Assembly: GCA_025093985.1 (NCBI GenBank)
Contig: JACAAK010000067.1
Coordinates: 1-14,261 of the forward strand
Reading direction: 5' to 3'
From: Calvatia gigantea
Lineage: Eukaryota > Basidiomycota > Agaricomycetes > Agaricales > Lycoperdaceae
DNA: 14,261 bases
Part shown: piece after piece, positions 1 through 9,180 of the stretch
Position numbering within the stretch: position 1 is the first letter of the stretch
How the letters are laid out: each line of letters starts with the position of its first letter
Program-made: the position numbers and the translations under genes
Notes under the pieces: generated by a model
Told to the model about the DNA's origin: nothing
The model's input: only the letters and a program-made list of their open reading frames with translations
Database searches by the model: none

Positions 1-2990
1 CCAGAGGGCAAAAGGAACCAAAAAGTTTTGACGCCAAAAATGTGCAAAAACTTAACTGCACTTCTTAATCCCAATTTTGGTACAGGGGAATGGTAATGGT
101 TAAAGTTGCCAGAGGCGACCATCAAAGAATAAAAATCAGTTTCATTTTGGCATGCTCAATGAACAATGGGGTAAAAAAAGGAGTAAACCCCTGGAAGGAA
201 AGGACCAGGGCTTAATCCCGAAAGAAATCAAAAGGAAATTCCCCAAAACCCTCAAGTAAAGGTTTTGGGGTGGGTCCTTTCCAGTAAGGAAGGGAATCCC
301 TGACGAACCCAGGTGACTTAAATCTTCCTTCCTAACATTTAAATGTTCCTGTCATTCCCTCGGTCAGGTTTCATGCGATTCCAGCCGAGAGTTATGCATG
401 GCGTTTCTGAGTATCAACTACATGCGCCCCTTAATTTGCTCCGGGAAAGCGAAATTCCAAAAGGTGATCCTTTTCCTCTGCCAAAACTGGCAGTGCGGTT
501 CCACAAAGGGTTCGGAGTCAGCAATGGTTGAAGACAAGGGGTTTTCCAGCTGGGGAACATTGAAGGGAAAGAGGAGGTTTTTCAAGTGAGTTACTTGCAA
601 AAACGCTTGGATCGGTTTTCGGGTTGCACAAGAGCGGGAATTTCCGCCCGCTTGGGCCCAGGCCCGACCATGAACCCCCTCAACCCTGAAACACTTGGGA
701 ACTTTGGTTTTTTTTAGAACCTCGGAATCGGTTCAAGAGGCTTAATCTTTAGGCTTCATCTCGTTGATGGACAACGCATCAATCAATCTATCCCGGTGCA
801 ACCCCTTTTTGGTGGGCTACTATTTCCCGTAAACCCCCACCTTTCTTCCAGTTACCCATACGGGGAATTTCCATCCGGCCCTGCAGAAAGGCCCCGAACT
901 TTGACCGCCCTTCCCCGGTTTACACCCAACTTCCATGGGTTGGTCTGCCCGGTATCTTCACCGAAACCTTTTCTCGTAATCGTTTTCAGAACTCCAAATT
1001 TAATCCTTTGGGCCCCCAACCATCGCCTCCACTTCCACATATTTTCCCAAACTTCTTTATTAAAACCCCCAAAATTCCCCTCGGTTCTTACTTCTGCCTG
1101 TTTTGGGGTTAACCCAAGCTCTAAAGTGAAAGTTAACGTGAAATTAAGCTTTTGATCCGGAATCCAAAAACCACATCAAATTTAAACCGGGATTGGATTG
1201 ATTGCCAGCATGTCATTTCGGTTGAATCACGGCCTAACAACAAAGGGAAAATGGGTAAACAAGAGGGGCCCAAGGGGGAAAAAACCCCTGTTTTTGGGGA
1301 GCGGGTGGCATCGGAAGGGTCAGACCTACTGTTTAAAAAAAGCCACAAAGTCTATAAAGGGGGGGCCCCAGGAAGTGGGTTTGTGGGGGAAAATTTTTGT
1401 GCGTGGCTTGGGAACACAAACACGGCCCGGGGAAAGGGAATTGGGATTTTAAAAAAATTTTCCAAATTTTGACTTGATGGAACACTTCCCCCTGGCCAAA
1501 ATCAGACCCCCCAGCTAGGACCCTCGACCCCTTGATAAACCCTCTGGGGTAGCTTGAGTCTTTTTTTGGAAGCACAATTGGATCATAACGTTGGAAGGTT
1601 CCAGTTCTGATGCCAGGGACCTGGGAGAACTTCATATATTTGGGCCAATTTAATATCCCATAGGGTTTTCCTTCTGAACCCCTTTTACCATAGTTTCCCT
1701 CTTACCTATTACGAAAAATTCCACGAGGGTGAAGAACATTTTCTAACTTTGGGCCCCGCCTTAAAAACCCTTTACATCCATGGCTAAAATGGTGTATGTT
1801 CCCGGATGCAAAATCCTATAAACCTCTTCTTTCGCAATTGTTGAGTATCCTACATCACTTGTTCCCCAACCAGGCCATCCTGGGCCAACGACAAACCGAA
1901 TTCATTTTGGGCACCTGAATTAACCCTGACCATTTCCCTTTTTTCAGTTGAAGGTTATGAGTTCCCAAGTGTTTTAAAAAAAAAAGGGGGTTAATTTTCC
2001 AAAAATTTGGGGGGCCCCGAAAAAGAGAATTTTTAACTAGCTCCATTGAACCAGGGGGTTTGGCGTTGTTCAACTACAATTTGGCTAGCGTTAGAAACAG
2101 CCCTGCCCCTACGAACCGTAACGTTTTTGGCCCGGAAACCATTGCAACACTCGTCACTGTTCGTAGGAGCCCTTTTGGTTTTGGGGGTTCGGCCTATTTG
2201 GGGTTTACTCCACCTAAAAGGCATTTTAAAAGGGGCTCTTCAGGAAATGGGTTAACTCAGGTAAATTGTAATAGTTTTTTAAAGGGTTTTCCATCCCCTA
2301 GGGTTAAAAAGAATGGAGTTTAAAGAAAAATTTTCCTTCTAATTGAGTCCATGAACCAGTTTGTTGGGTATTACCTGAAGAAATTGTATGAGGAAAATCT
2401 ATCCCGCATTTTTTGTGTTTTCACATTCACCTGTTTCAAAATCGCATTTAAAAACTCGTCCGGAATTCCAAATTCCCCCCCCGCTACAGTTATACCATGG
2501 AATTGGAACGAAACAACATGTGGAGACCCGTGGAAAGGGTGAGGAAGGGATGAAACAAAAAGGATTGGTACGAAGTCCTTTCAAAATCCCCTTTCCCATT
2601 TAAACAACAGGATCAAGAAGCCCCCGTCCCCCAAACAACTGGGGCATCAAAAGTTTTCATCCATGATTACAGGTTTTGGGTAAAAGGGACTTGAATTTAA
2701 AAGGGTAGTTGGTTCGTCAGAGTTGTAGAACCCTGATTTTGGGGTTTGGGAAACCCCCATCGGTAACCCCCTGCTGCTTGAAATTAATGGGAGGTTTTCC
2801 TTGACGTCATCGAATTGGAGACATAGGACTGGCCCTCGCTAATCCGCTCGATTTCTGGGTTCCCCGAAAGGGCCCATCACATTTGTTGCTTTTCTTGAAT
2901 TGGCTTTTCATTGCCTGGGGAACTTACTGGACATGAGTGGTATCCATAATTTTAGCGTTAAGTGACTTCCATATTTTGTTGTATCGTTAC
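1..2990. other. Homopolymer-rich stretch, no gene recognised
   Basis: I see no protein family, RNA gene or element end here on either strand. The open frames are all under about 120 codons and overlap others on both strands. The sequence up to about 2,700 is dominated by runs of four or more identical bases. For example, much of 1977-2040 is runs of A, G, T and C. This differs sharply from the sequence right of about 3,000. It could be very low-quality consensus with inflated runs, or heavily decayed repeat DNA. Frames cannot be trusted if run lengths are wrong. The only structured item I can point to is the fold-back at 191-284. Confidence 0.6.
191..284. repeat. Fold-back with a perfect inner hairpin
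   Basis: The inner hairpin is perfect: CCCCAAAACC at 241-250 pairs with GGTTTTGGGG at 261-270 across a 10-base loop. Outside it, CTGGAAGGAAAGGACC at 191-206 pairs with GGTCCTTTCCAG at 273-284, apart from four extra bases in the left arm. The two stems are nested, so the whole segment could fold as one imperfect stem-loop. It could be the core of a small inverted-repeat element or a by-product of the run-rich composition. No role is implied. Confidence 0.6.
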
Positions 2991-3061
2991 TGTTGAGACT
3001 GTAGCCCTGACATCTATGGGTTTTTTCATCACTTGATCATAGTGTCTCAACACCTACAGTC
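2991..3061. repeat. Two interleaved inverted repeats
   Basis: TGTTGAGAC (2991-2999) is the exact reverse complement of GTCTCAACA (3044-3052). GACTGTAG (2997-3004) is the exact reverse complement of CTACAGTC (3054-3061). The left arms overlap by three bases, while the right arms sit side by side, so the pairs cross as in a pseudoknot rather than nest. The outer ends TGTTG...CAACA resemble LTR termini, but 62 bp is far too short for an LTR. No purine tract or primer site flanks them. Confidence 0.5.
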
Positions 3062-4293
3062 ATAACCCTTTTCCTAGTGCCCTTATTGTTATAAAGGAGC
3101 TGGCCGAAAATAGGCCACAACAGTCTGAGGATACGGATCAAGAGGCTGAAGACAGAGCATAGTATGCTGAACCCAGGAAACGAGTTCCATTCAAATCAAC
3201 ATTACTTTAAACCAGCACAAGAGAACCCTCTGGAAACGAGGACGAGGACTGAAAAAGTATTTCAAGATTCTAGATTGTAGAAAGTGGTTCTTAAGGAATT
3301 CAAGCATGTACAGTCGATAAGGGGATCTATGTCTATGATCTTTGGGCTTCATTTGGAATGAAAAACTCCACCATCTAGGTCCCGTCATGGTTATTATAGA
3401 GATTTTCCATTCGTTCATGCAGAAAGTAGGCGATAGGGAACTGGCTGGGCATCTCGATCAAAGTATACCACCCAAATCGTGACATCTCTTCTTTCCAAAA
3501 CTCAATTCCTTGACAATCGGAGTAATACTCTAAGCCGAGTGATACGCACACCCCATAGTGAATTTGTTGACTTCAACAGATTTGGCCGACGTGTCTCCAA
3601 CTTTAGCAAGCAACTATGAGCTTGGTGCTGGAGTGGAAACCCTGAGAAATTATCTTTCGCTCCTTGAATGCGGATTCGCTGTCTAGTGAGGGGCTACGTG
3701 TTCGAGTTTAACTTTTATGGCTTCGTCGCGGGGCCAAGCAGGGCAGTTCCGTACTGTGGTAAGATACATTTCGCTTGCCCCTTCCTTCATGCAGCCTATC
3801 ACGCCCCGGACCCATTTCGGGGCCCTAAATCCAGTTCACGAGAGCAAGGTTGTTGAAACTTGACGCGCACCCGCTTCAGGGGGTCCGCGACCAGAAATCA
3901 AAAGGAGGGAGGTAAGTGGAAGCCATGCAAGCCGGAGAATCCTGGTTGGTGGGCCAACAGAGCAAGATCCCGGCCCCCTTCTCTGGTTTAGTTGTCGGCA
4001 ATAGGCCTTTGGACCACTGGACCCCTTGCCATACGGTTGGCTCCTCTCGGGAGGGATAGTCGACATATTCGGGCAGTTAGCTCGGAATCGGTGGATTAGA
4101 TCCCGGGGGATAAGGCCTTAAGCCCTTCCATGACTCATCTTTCCAAGTTTGTAATCGGCCCAGCTGAACCGCCACCAGGGCCACCAACGAATTTTGGGCC
4201 CCCATGGCCCGGAAACTTCACGGTGGTTTCTCCGGGCTTAAGTTGAATTAAGGTTGCATGCCAGAGGGGCAAATTTGGAAACTTCGGAAAATG

Positions 4294-4296
<3 letters not shown>
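3062..4296. other. Unassigned sequence
   Basis: No domain, RNA gene or element boundary was recognised. Short open frames occur on both strands (for example 3668-3856 plus and 3836-4066 minus), each under 80 codons, none with a familiar motif. Base composition becomes more GC-rich after about 3,660, and homopolymer runs are fewer than in the first 2.7 kb. This may be decayed repeat or intergenic DNA. Confidence 0.5.

Positions 4297-4329
<33 letters not shown>
4297..4329. repeat. 33-base poly-G run
   Basis: An uninterrupted run of 33 G follows ATGTTA and precedes TTCTAGGG. Runs this long are rare in nuclear genomes and are a common instrument artefact, because signal loss is called as G on two-colour sequencers. 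If real, it would form stable G-quadruplexes. A second run lies 165 bp downstream. Confidence 0.9.
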
Positions 4330-4331
<2 letters not shown>

Positions 4332-4494
4332 CTAGGGATTCGCCGAACCAACAGATTACAATTAGTGGTGAATCGCAATGATCCTGTGTTGGCTGTGGGC
4401 GAACCCAGAAACCCCAGGCTCGAGCTGGTAAAACTGCTGAGTTCCTAAATCCTCGAGGCCAGAATCACCGGGCCTTAACTTCTTACAACGGATA

Positions 4495-4521
4495 GGGGGG
4501 GGGGGGGGGGGGGGGGGGGGG
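4495..4521. repeat. 27-base poly-G run
   Basis: An uninterrupted run of 27 G follows CGGATA and precedes CTCCGGG. Together with the run at 4297-4329 it brackets a 165 bp segment of normal complexity. Two such runs on the same strand this close suggest a join of poor read ends, although a real G-rich repeat is possible. Confidence 0.9.
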
Positions 4522-6172
4522 CTCCGGGCATAATTTCAAAGTTGTTAGAAGCGAAAAGGGGTGAGGGAAAAAAGGAAATGGTTGGGAAAACGGTTTTTTA
4601 AGGGTCAGTTTAATCGGGAAGACACTGGGTCGAGCAATCACTTTTCATATTCTTTAAAGCCAGTCTCATCTTGAATGGATACGACCTTTAGCTTCTTGTC
4701 GGCAGTCTTAATAGAACATGTAGCGTGCTGTAACACGGCAGATAAGCTATCCTTATAGGTGATTGCCTGACAGACATTGAGATTAAGACCAAGTATCTAC
4801 ATTCCTAACACCATCTTTCCCCATTCCTCTACCCTAAGTAAATGATTGCAACCCGTAGACGCCGCCGTCATGACTTTGGTGACTCATTTAAACAGTTATT
4901 GGCGCGACCGGATCCAAAGGGTTGCAGAGGAAGTTAGGTGAATCGAGCACCAAATGGCCTTTGCCAGCATTCCTGTGGCCGCCAATCGTGCGACTTGCCT
5001 GCCCTAATGTGCCACTCTACTAATTGGGGTTGACTGAGCTGGCGGCTTGGCAAACCTAGCGAGTTCCATCAACTCGAGGGAATTAAACCACTGAATATAA
5101 GTCGTCGACTATGCTATCCTAAAAGACTGCCGAGGATGGGATTTTTGGAGCCATGGAGACCAGTTCAATAGGACCAGGCTTCGGACGGGACCCCGCTTCC
5201 GGCACCAACGGCTGAGACCGCAGCCAGGACAGTGATCTAGAGGCAATTTGTAGGCCAACAACCTCCGGAGCAACCCTGGTATTAGGCAATTCCCCAACAG
5301 CATCAACCGGGATCGTCTCTTGTTCTTCGCGTATACAGCCTTCTGGCACCATTAACAGTTCATTGGCATAACCTTGAGCTCGCGGGAATCCTTCGCCAAC
5401 GAGCGACTAGCAGCTTCGGAGCTTATGCCTGAGTGCATACCCTGGATGAAGAGATCCTCTCCACTCCCACTCTTTACCTAGCCAACTACTCTCTCCTTAC
5501 AGTGCCGATGCTGGATAAGCCCGAGCACATATGCTGCTTGCCACCAACGCCCGGCGAATGTCGCTTCCCCACGAACGAGGTGTGAACGCGCGAATTACCA
5601 AGGGACAGCATTTCCGGGTCTTAAACCCCAGCAGCTCCCACCAAGAGCGACACAAAATCCTTGGGGACGCACGGCAGACAACCAGGCCCCGGGAAACCAA
5701 AGCAACGAAAGGGTGCTGGCAAGGCAATGCACACCCTTCGCCATGTTACGCGTGGATTCTCGAGGCACAAGCGCCGCACCATCACTCGTCCCCTGTGAGC
5801 ACATATGTCCAACCTCCAGTGAAATATTCTCCCCTGGCACAAGCCACCCGTGTGTCGAGCACATGTCCCACGAACTTTTAACCTTCGTGAAGCTAACGTA
5901 CTGCACTGAGATGGACGAAAGCTGAGACTTCTGTGAAGAGTTAGGGGAATTGAGGCTTGCAAGGCGTCGGAAATCCTTCCACCCAAGAGGACGATGCAAG
6001 GCGCCCCTCGTAAACTGGCGGCGTTCAAACCCACGGTCAGAGAAGGCCGAGAATCGTAGTCCCGAGTCGGTCTGCTGACAACACTCGGACATGACAGTCG
6101 AGGAGGTGGTCAGCCTTCAACTGCTATTATTCTTGTTCTGATGCAGAAGATGATGTACAGCCCCATCAACGG
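4522..6172. other. Unassigned GC-richer stretch left of the copia element
   Basis: No family was recognised. Several open frames overlap: 5595-6092 minus (165 codons), 5621-6034 minus in another frame (137 codons), and 5531-5881 plus (116 codons). Three frames open at once points to composition rather than a gene. A minus-strand frame at 5119-5352 extends leftwards in the gene sense through a single TAG to about 5,500, but its protein matches nothing I know. I looked for the copia 5' LTR (TGTTGAATCTC) and for copia gag here and found neither. It may be older, unrelated repeat or host DNA. Confidence 0.5.
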
Positions 6173-6919
6173 ATGGGATGGAACGATACAGACGTAGGGT
6201 CTGTCTGCCTCAGAGTGGGACGCCCTGGAGATTCCGAGGTTGAGTTGGGACGACGAGGTGGCTGCCGAAGAGCGCGGGGCACCTATGCAAATGTAGCGCA
6301 TCGTCCACCTCCTGTAGGGACTCGTCATAGACACTGCTGTACAGACTTTGTAAATTGCAATGTATGCTGGAAGCATGCCCAAGGCGCTTCTCCTTCTGCT
6401 TATTCCGCTAGTGTGACTAAGCTGGAAAGTAAGATGAACGCTACATATACCGTGAATAATCACGAGTATTCAGACAAGTTAAGGTCAGAACTCCACGAAG
6501 AGCACGAGGATCTTAATCAGATCATCACATATCACATCTGTGATTTATCTCAGTGCCAAAAGTGTAGAGAAGAAGGGAATAAACATTCTGTGAATAACGC
6601 AGACTGGCTCCTTGATTCTGGAGCATCGTACCATGTCACCGGTTATCTCTCTGATTTCGCAGAGGTTAAGATGGGCCATTATGGGCTTATACAAGCCGCT
6701 GGCAACCGGATTTATGAAATGACAGGACGAGGGTCTGTGATTTTCCAGCATGACATGACAGACATGGGAAAGTCCAAGAGCGCTACTTCATGTATTGCGC
6801 CAGTCTTTTACATCAAAGAAATCACAGAACGGTTAATGTCCTCAGGCCAGATTCTAAGGAACGGCTATGTTTTAGAGGCAACCATTAAAGGGACCACCAT
6901 CCGTGATAAATCAGGATGA
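6173..6919 (+). pseudogene. Copia gag-pol fragment: Cys/His region and aspartic protease
   Basis: This is the first recognisable block of the copia polyprotein. The retropepsin motif WLLDSGASYH has its catalytic Asp codon at 6614-6616, about residue 148 of this frame. Upstream, two Cys/His-rich patches (NCNVCWKH near 6,355 and CQKCREEGNKH near 6,554) lie where the gag zinc knuckle normally sits, but neither matches CX2CX4HX4C. The first 50 or so residues resemble nothing and may not be element-derived. The ATG at 6173 is simply the first in the frame. The block ends at TGA 6917-6919, after which the same frame continues straight into the pre-integrase domain, so the stop is a disabling mutation and not a true end. 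The protease would normally cut Gag-Pol inside the virus-like particle. Confidence 0.88.
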
Positions 6920-7339
6920 GCAGTATTGTCCGCCTGGCCTCATCGTTTGTTCAAAAACAATGTACATACAGTGTACACGTATGTCTTGCAAAACAGCAAG
7001 GAGAAACCAGTCGCGTTGACATTACGCCAACTTGATTATATTGATTGGCATCGTCGAATGGGACACCCTTCGGATCATGCACTCTCCGAGCTTCCAAAGC
7101 ACATAGAGGGCATCGCATCAATTCCCGCACCATCTACTCGGAAAGGCATTTGCAATGGCTGTGCCAAAGGGAAAATGCATAATAACCCCTTTCCGATTAA
7201 TCCCAAGCAAGCCACCGCAGTCTTTGAGCTATGTCACTCAGACTTGCTGGAACTGCCCGTCATTAGTTACCATAAATATAAATGGGCAATGACATTCCTT
7301 GATGACTTTTCTTCTCACGCACATATAGTCCTCCTTTGA
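6920..7339 (+). pseudogene. Copia GAG-pre-integrase zinc finger and integrase start
   Basis: This continues the same frame after the TGA at 6917. It contains the HHCC zinc-binding domain of copia integrase: WHRRMGHPS with the first His codon at 7049-7051, then CNGCAKGK with Cys codons at 7151 and 7160. The first catalytic Asp of the integrase core lies in CHSDLLELP (GAC at 7241-7243). The typical FLDDFS stretch follows near 7,300. The block stops at TGA 7337-7339, and the downstream KKSEAPEKL reads on in the same frame, as copia proteins do at this point. An arginine codon (CGA) in place of the TGA would fit. Integrase inserts the element's cDNA into the genome. Confidence 0.92.
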
Positions 7340-7760
7340 AAGAAGTCTGAGGCTCCTGAGAAGCTTATTCAGCTAATCAGTACGCTAGAGAACCTCTCCA
7401 GAATGCGAGTCAAACGACTTCGCACTGATAATGGAGGAGAATATGTCAATAAAAGGTTATTGGCAGGACTCGTGGCGCATGGAATTACCCACAAGACCAC
7501 TGCTCCCTATGCACATCAGCAGAACAGGAGAGCAGAGCGACTGAACCACACCCTACACGAGAAAGCCCAAGCTATAAGGCTACAGGCATGTCTACCTGAC
7601 TCGTGGTGGGAATTTGCATTGAATACAGCTGTGCATTTATATAATCGCATGCCAGTCCAGCATCTACAGTGGAAGACACCTTTTGAGTGTTATTCGAGGG
7701 AAAAACCAGATTTGTCCCACATTCGTGTGTTTGGATGCGGCGCATATGTATACTGTATCT
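7340..7760 (+). pseudogene. Copia integrase catalytic core
   Basis: The DDE integrase core continues in the same frame. The second Asp is in RTDNGGEY (GAT at 7427-7429) and the catalytic Glu is in RRAERLNHT (GAG at 7535-7537). The downstream WWEFALNTAVHLYNRMP and the RVFGCGAYVY motif are standard for copia integrase. The usual NGxAERxNRT is altered: Gly to Arg at 7526-7528 and Arg to His at 7547-7549, both explained by G-to-A changes. Near 7,750-7,765 the homologous frame moves by one base, and the protein continues in a different frame at LPNEIRPNKL. The original frame runs only to TGA 7808-7810 with unrelated residues. Confidence 0.92.
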
Positions 7761-8337
7761 ACCCAATGAGATCCGCCCAAACAAATTGTCTGCAAAATCC
7801 AAGATTATGATCTTTCTTGGATATAAAAGTAGCAAAAACTACATCTTTATGCGGCACATGACAGGCAACGTGATCTTTATATCACCAAATGCCTTATTCA
7901 ACGAGGGATATTTCCCAAAATGCCCCGATTCAGTGCCGGATAGCAGTAACCGGCCTAATCACAGAGGAGAGAGAAACCTGCCTAGACCAGGATCAAAGGA
8001 TGAACTACCTATTCCGCCATCTTCAGATGACGCTGGAATTGTTCCACCTCCACCTGATCATCCAGTATCGTTACCTCCGGTTTCTCCACCATTTAAACCG
8101 AAATATTCTCCGCCTACACCTCCTTTACCCCGGCGAGATTCTACTCCACCAGACAGCATAAATTCACGACAGCCATCACCAGGCAATACGCCACCTTGGG
8201 TTCCCCCACCTGAGTCGCCACCTTCGCGTGGAACAACCGTTGAGGAGGAGCCTGATGTACGTGATAATTGGCATGTGGACAGAGATGTATGGGATACCGA
8301 GAACGAGGAATTCCCAATCCCTGTTCCCAAACGTTGA
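7760..8337 (+). pseudogene. Copia integrase C-terminus and proline-rich linker
   Basis: In the shifted frame the integrase tail reads RPNKLSAKSKIMIFLGYKSS, matching the conserved copia segment that ends in FLGY, to about 7,830. After about 7,920 comes a linker of more than 100 residues very rich in proline, serine and acidic residues (PPPPDHP, PPTPPLP, PPPESPP). Such disordered linkers between integrase and reverse transcriptase are common in copia elements, but this one is long. The frame stops at TGA 8335-8337 and resumes without a shift. ATG 7687 is upstream in this frame but overlaps the real integrase frame, so it is not a start. Confidence 0.85.
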
Positions 8338-9180
8338 GCTGTTGGTTCTGACCAGGTAGAGCCGCGTCATTCTGAACAACAAGGCAGGCCTCCTGTTAGA
8401 CCAGGTAACACGTATGGAGAAAATAGACGTCCAATTTCGATTGAAAGAGAAATAGATCGGACTCACTGACAAGAGCAGCAGAGGCAAAGGCAGTGCGTAC
8501 ACGCCAATGCCCCTCCAGATGAAATTATTCGTGAGCGAAGAGCAAGGACTAACCATCCTGAATATGTGAGGCAAAGAGTTCGTGCTGAGCAGTACCCGCC
8601 ACAACCCTTTGACATGCCTCCATTTCAGCTCCCTCCATGTCCGGAACTGCCACCTATGCCTGAAAACAATGATCCAATATCTCATGATGTAAATGACATG
8701 GACATTGAAAGGCTTGTCGCTGAGGGAGGAGTAAAACTGATCGATTTCTTGATACAGACGGTACACAATACCGCACACGGAGAGCCTGAAACTTTCTGTG
8801 ACATGCTCAAGCTTCCTGAGCCTGTTAAGGCAAAATGGATGGCTACGTGTATCAAGGAACTCGAAGCGTTAAAGAAACGAGGGGTATACAAACTAGTAGA
8901 TCTTCCGAAAGGAAGGAGGACGGTTAAAAACCGTTGGGTATTTCTCGAAAAGTCGGATGGCCGCCTGCGAGCTCGCTTAGTTGCAAAGGGTTTCTCGCAG
9001 ATTGAAGGCATCGACTATAACGAGCTTTTCTCACCAGTTGTCTGCTACGAGTCTGCACACGTAAGCTTCGCACTCGCTGCAATCCATGATTGGGATATGC
9101 ATAGCGTTGATGTAAAAACTGCCTACTTATATGGCAAACTGGATGAGGAAATATACATGGAACAGCCCGAAGGGTTTTGA
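8338..9180 (+). pseudogene. Copia linker end and reverse transcriptase N-terminal half
   Basis: This block is in the same frame as the preceding one. It crosses another TGA at 8467-8469 before the reverse transcriptase domain (RVT_2 type) starts at about 8,810. Recognisable stretches are KNRWVFLEKSDGRLRARLVA, KGFSQIEGIDYNELFSPVV and the first catalytic motif region VDVKTAYLYGKLDEEIYMEQ. It ends at EGF followed by TGA 9178-9180. The next residues LPGQEGKVWRL continue the alignment in frame. Arginine fits the stop position, so CGA to TGA is likely. The ATG-like start near 8,566 is internal. Confidence 0.92.

Noticed and set aside
343..2603. Several open frames of 60-119 codons in the left part
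   Set aside because: They overlap on both strands, have no motifs and lie in run-rich sequence where frames are unreliable.
2991..3052. A short LTR bounded by TGTTG...CAACA
   Set aside because: At 62 bp it is too short, with no polypurine tract or primer-binding site beside it.
3660..5100. rRNA or tRNA sequence in the GC-richer part
   Set aside because: No conserved rRNA core sequence or cloverleaf was found on reading both strands.
5595..6092. 165-codon open frame on the minus strand, read as a gene
   Set aside because: Another minus frame (5621-6034) and a plus frame (5531-5881) are open over the same bases, and no motif is present. GC-rich composition explains it.
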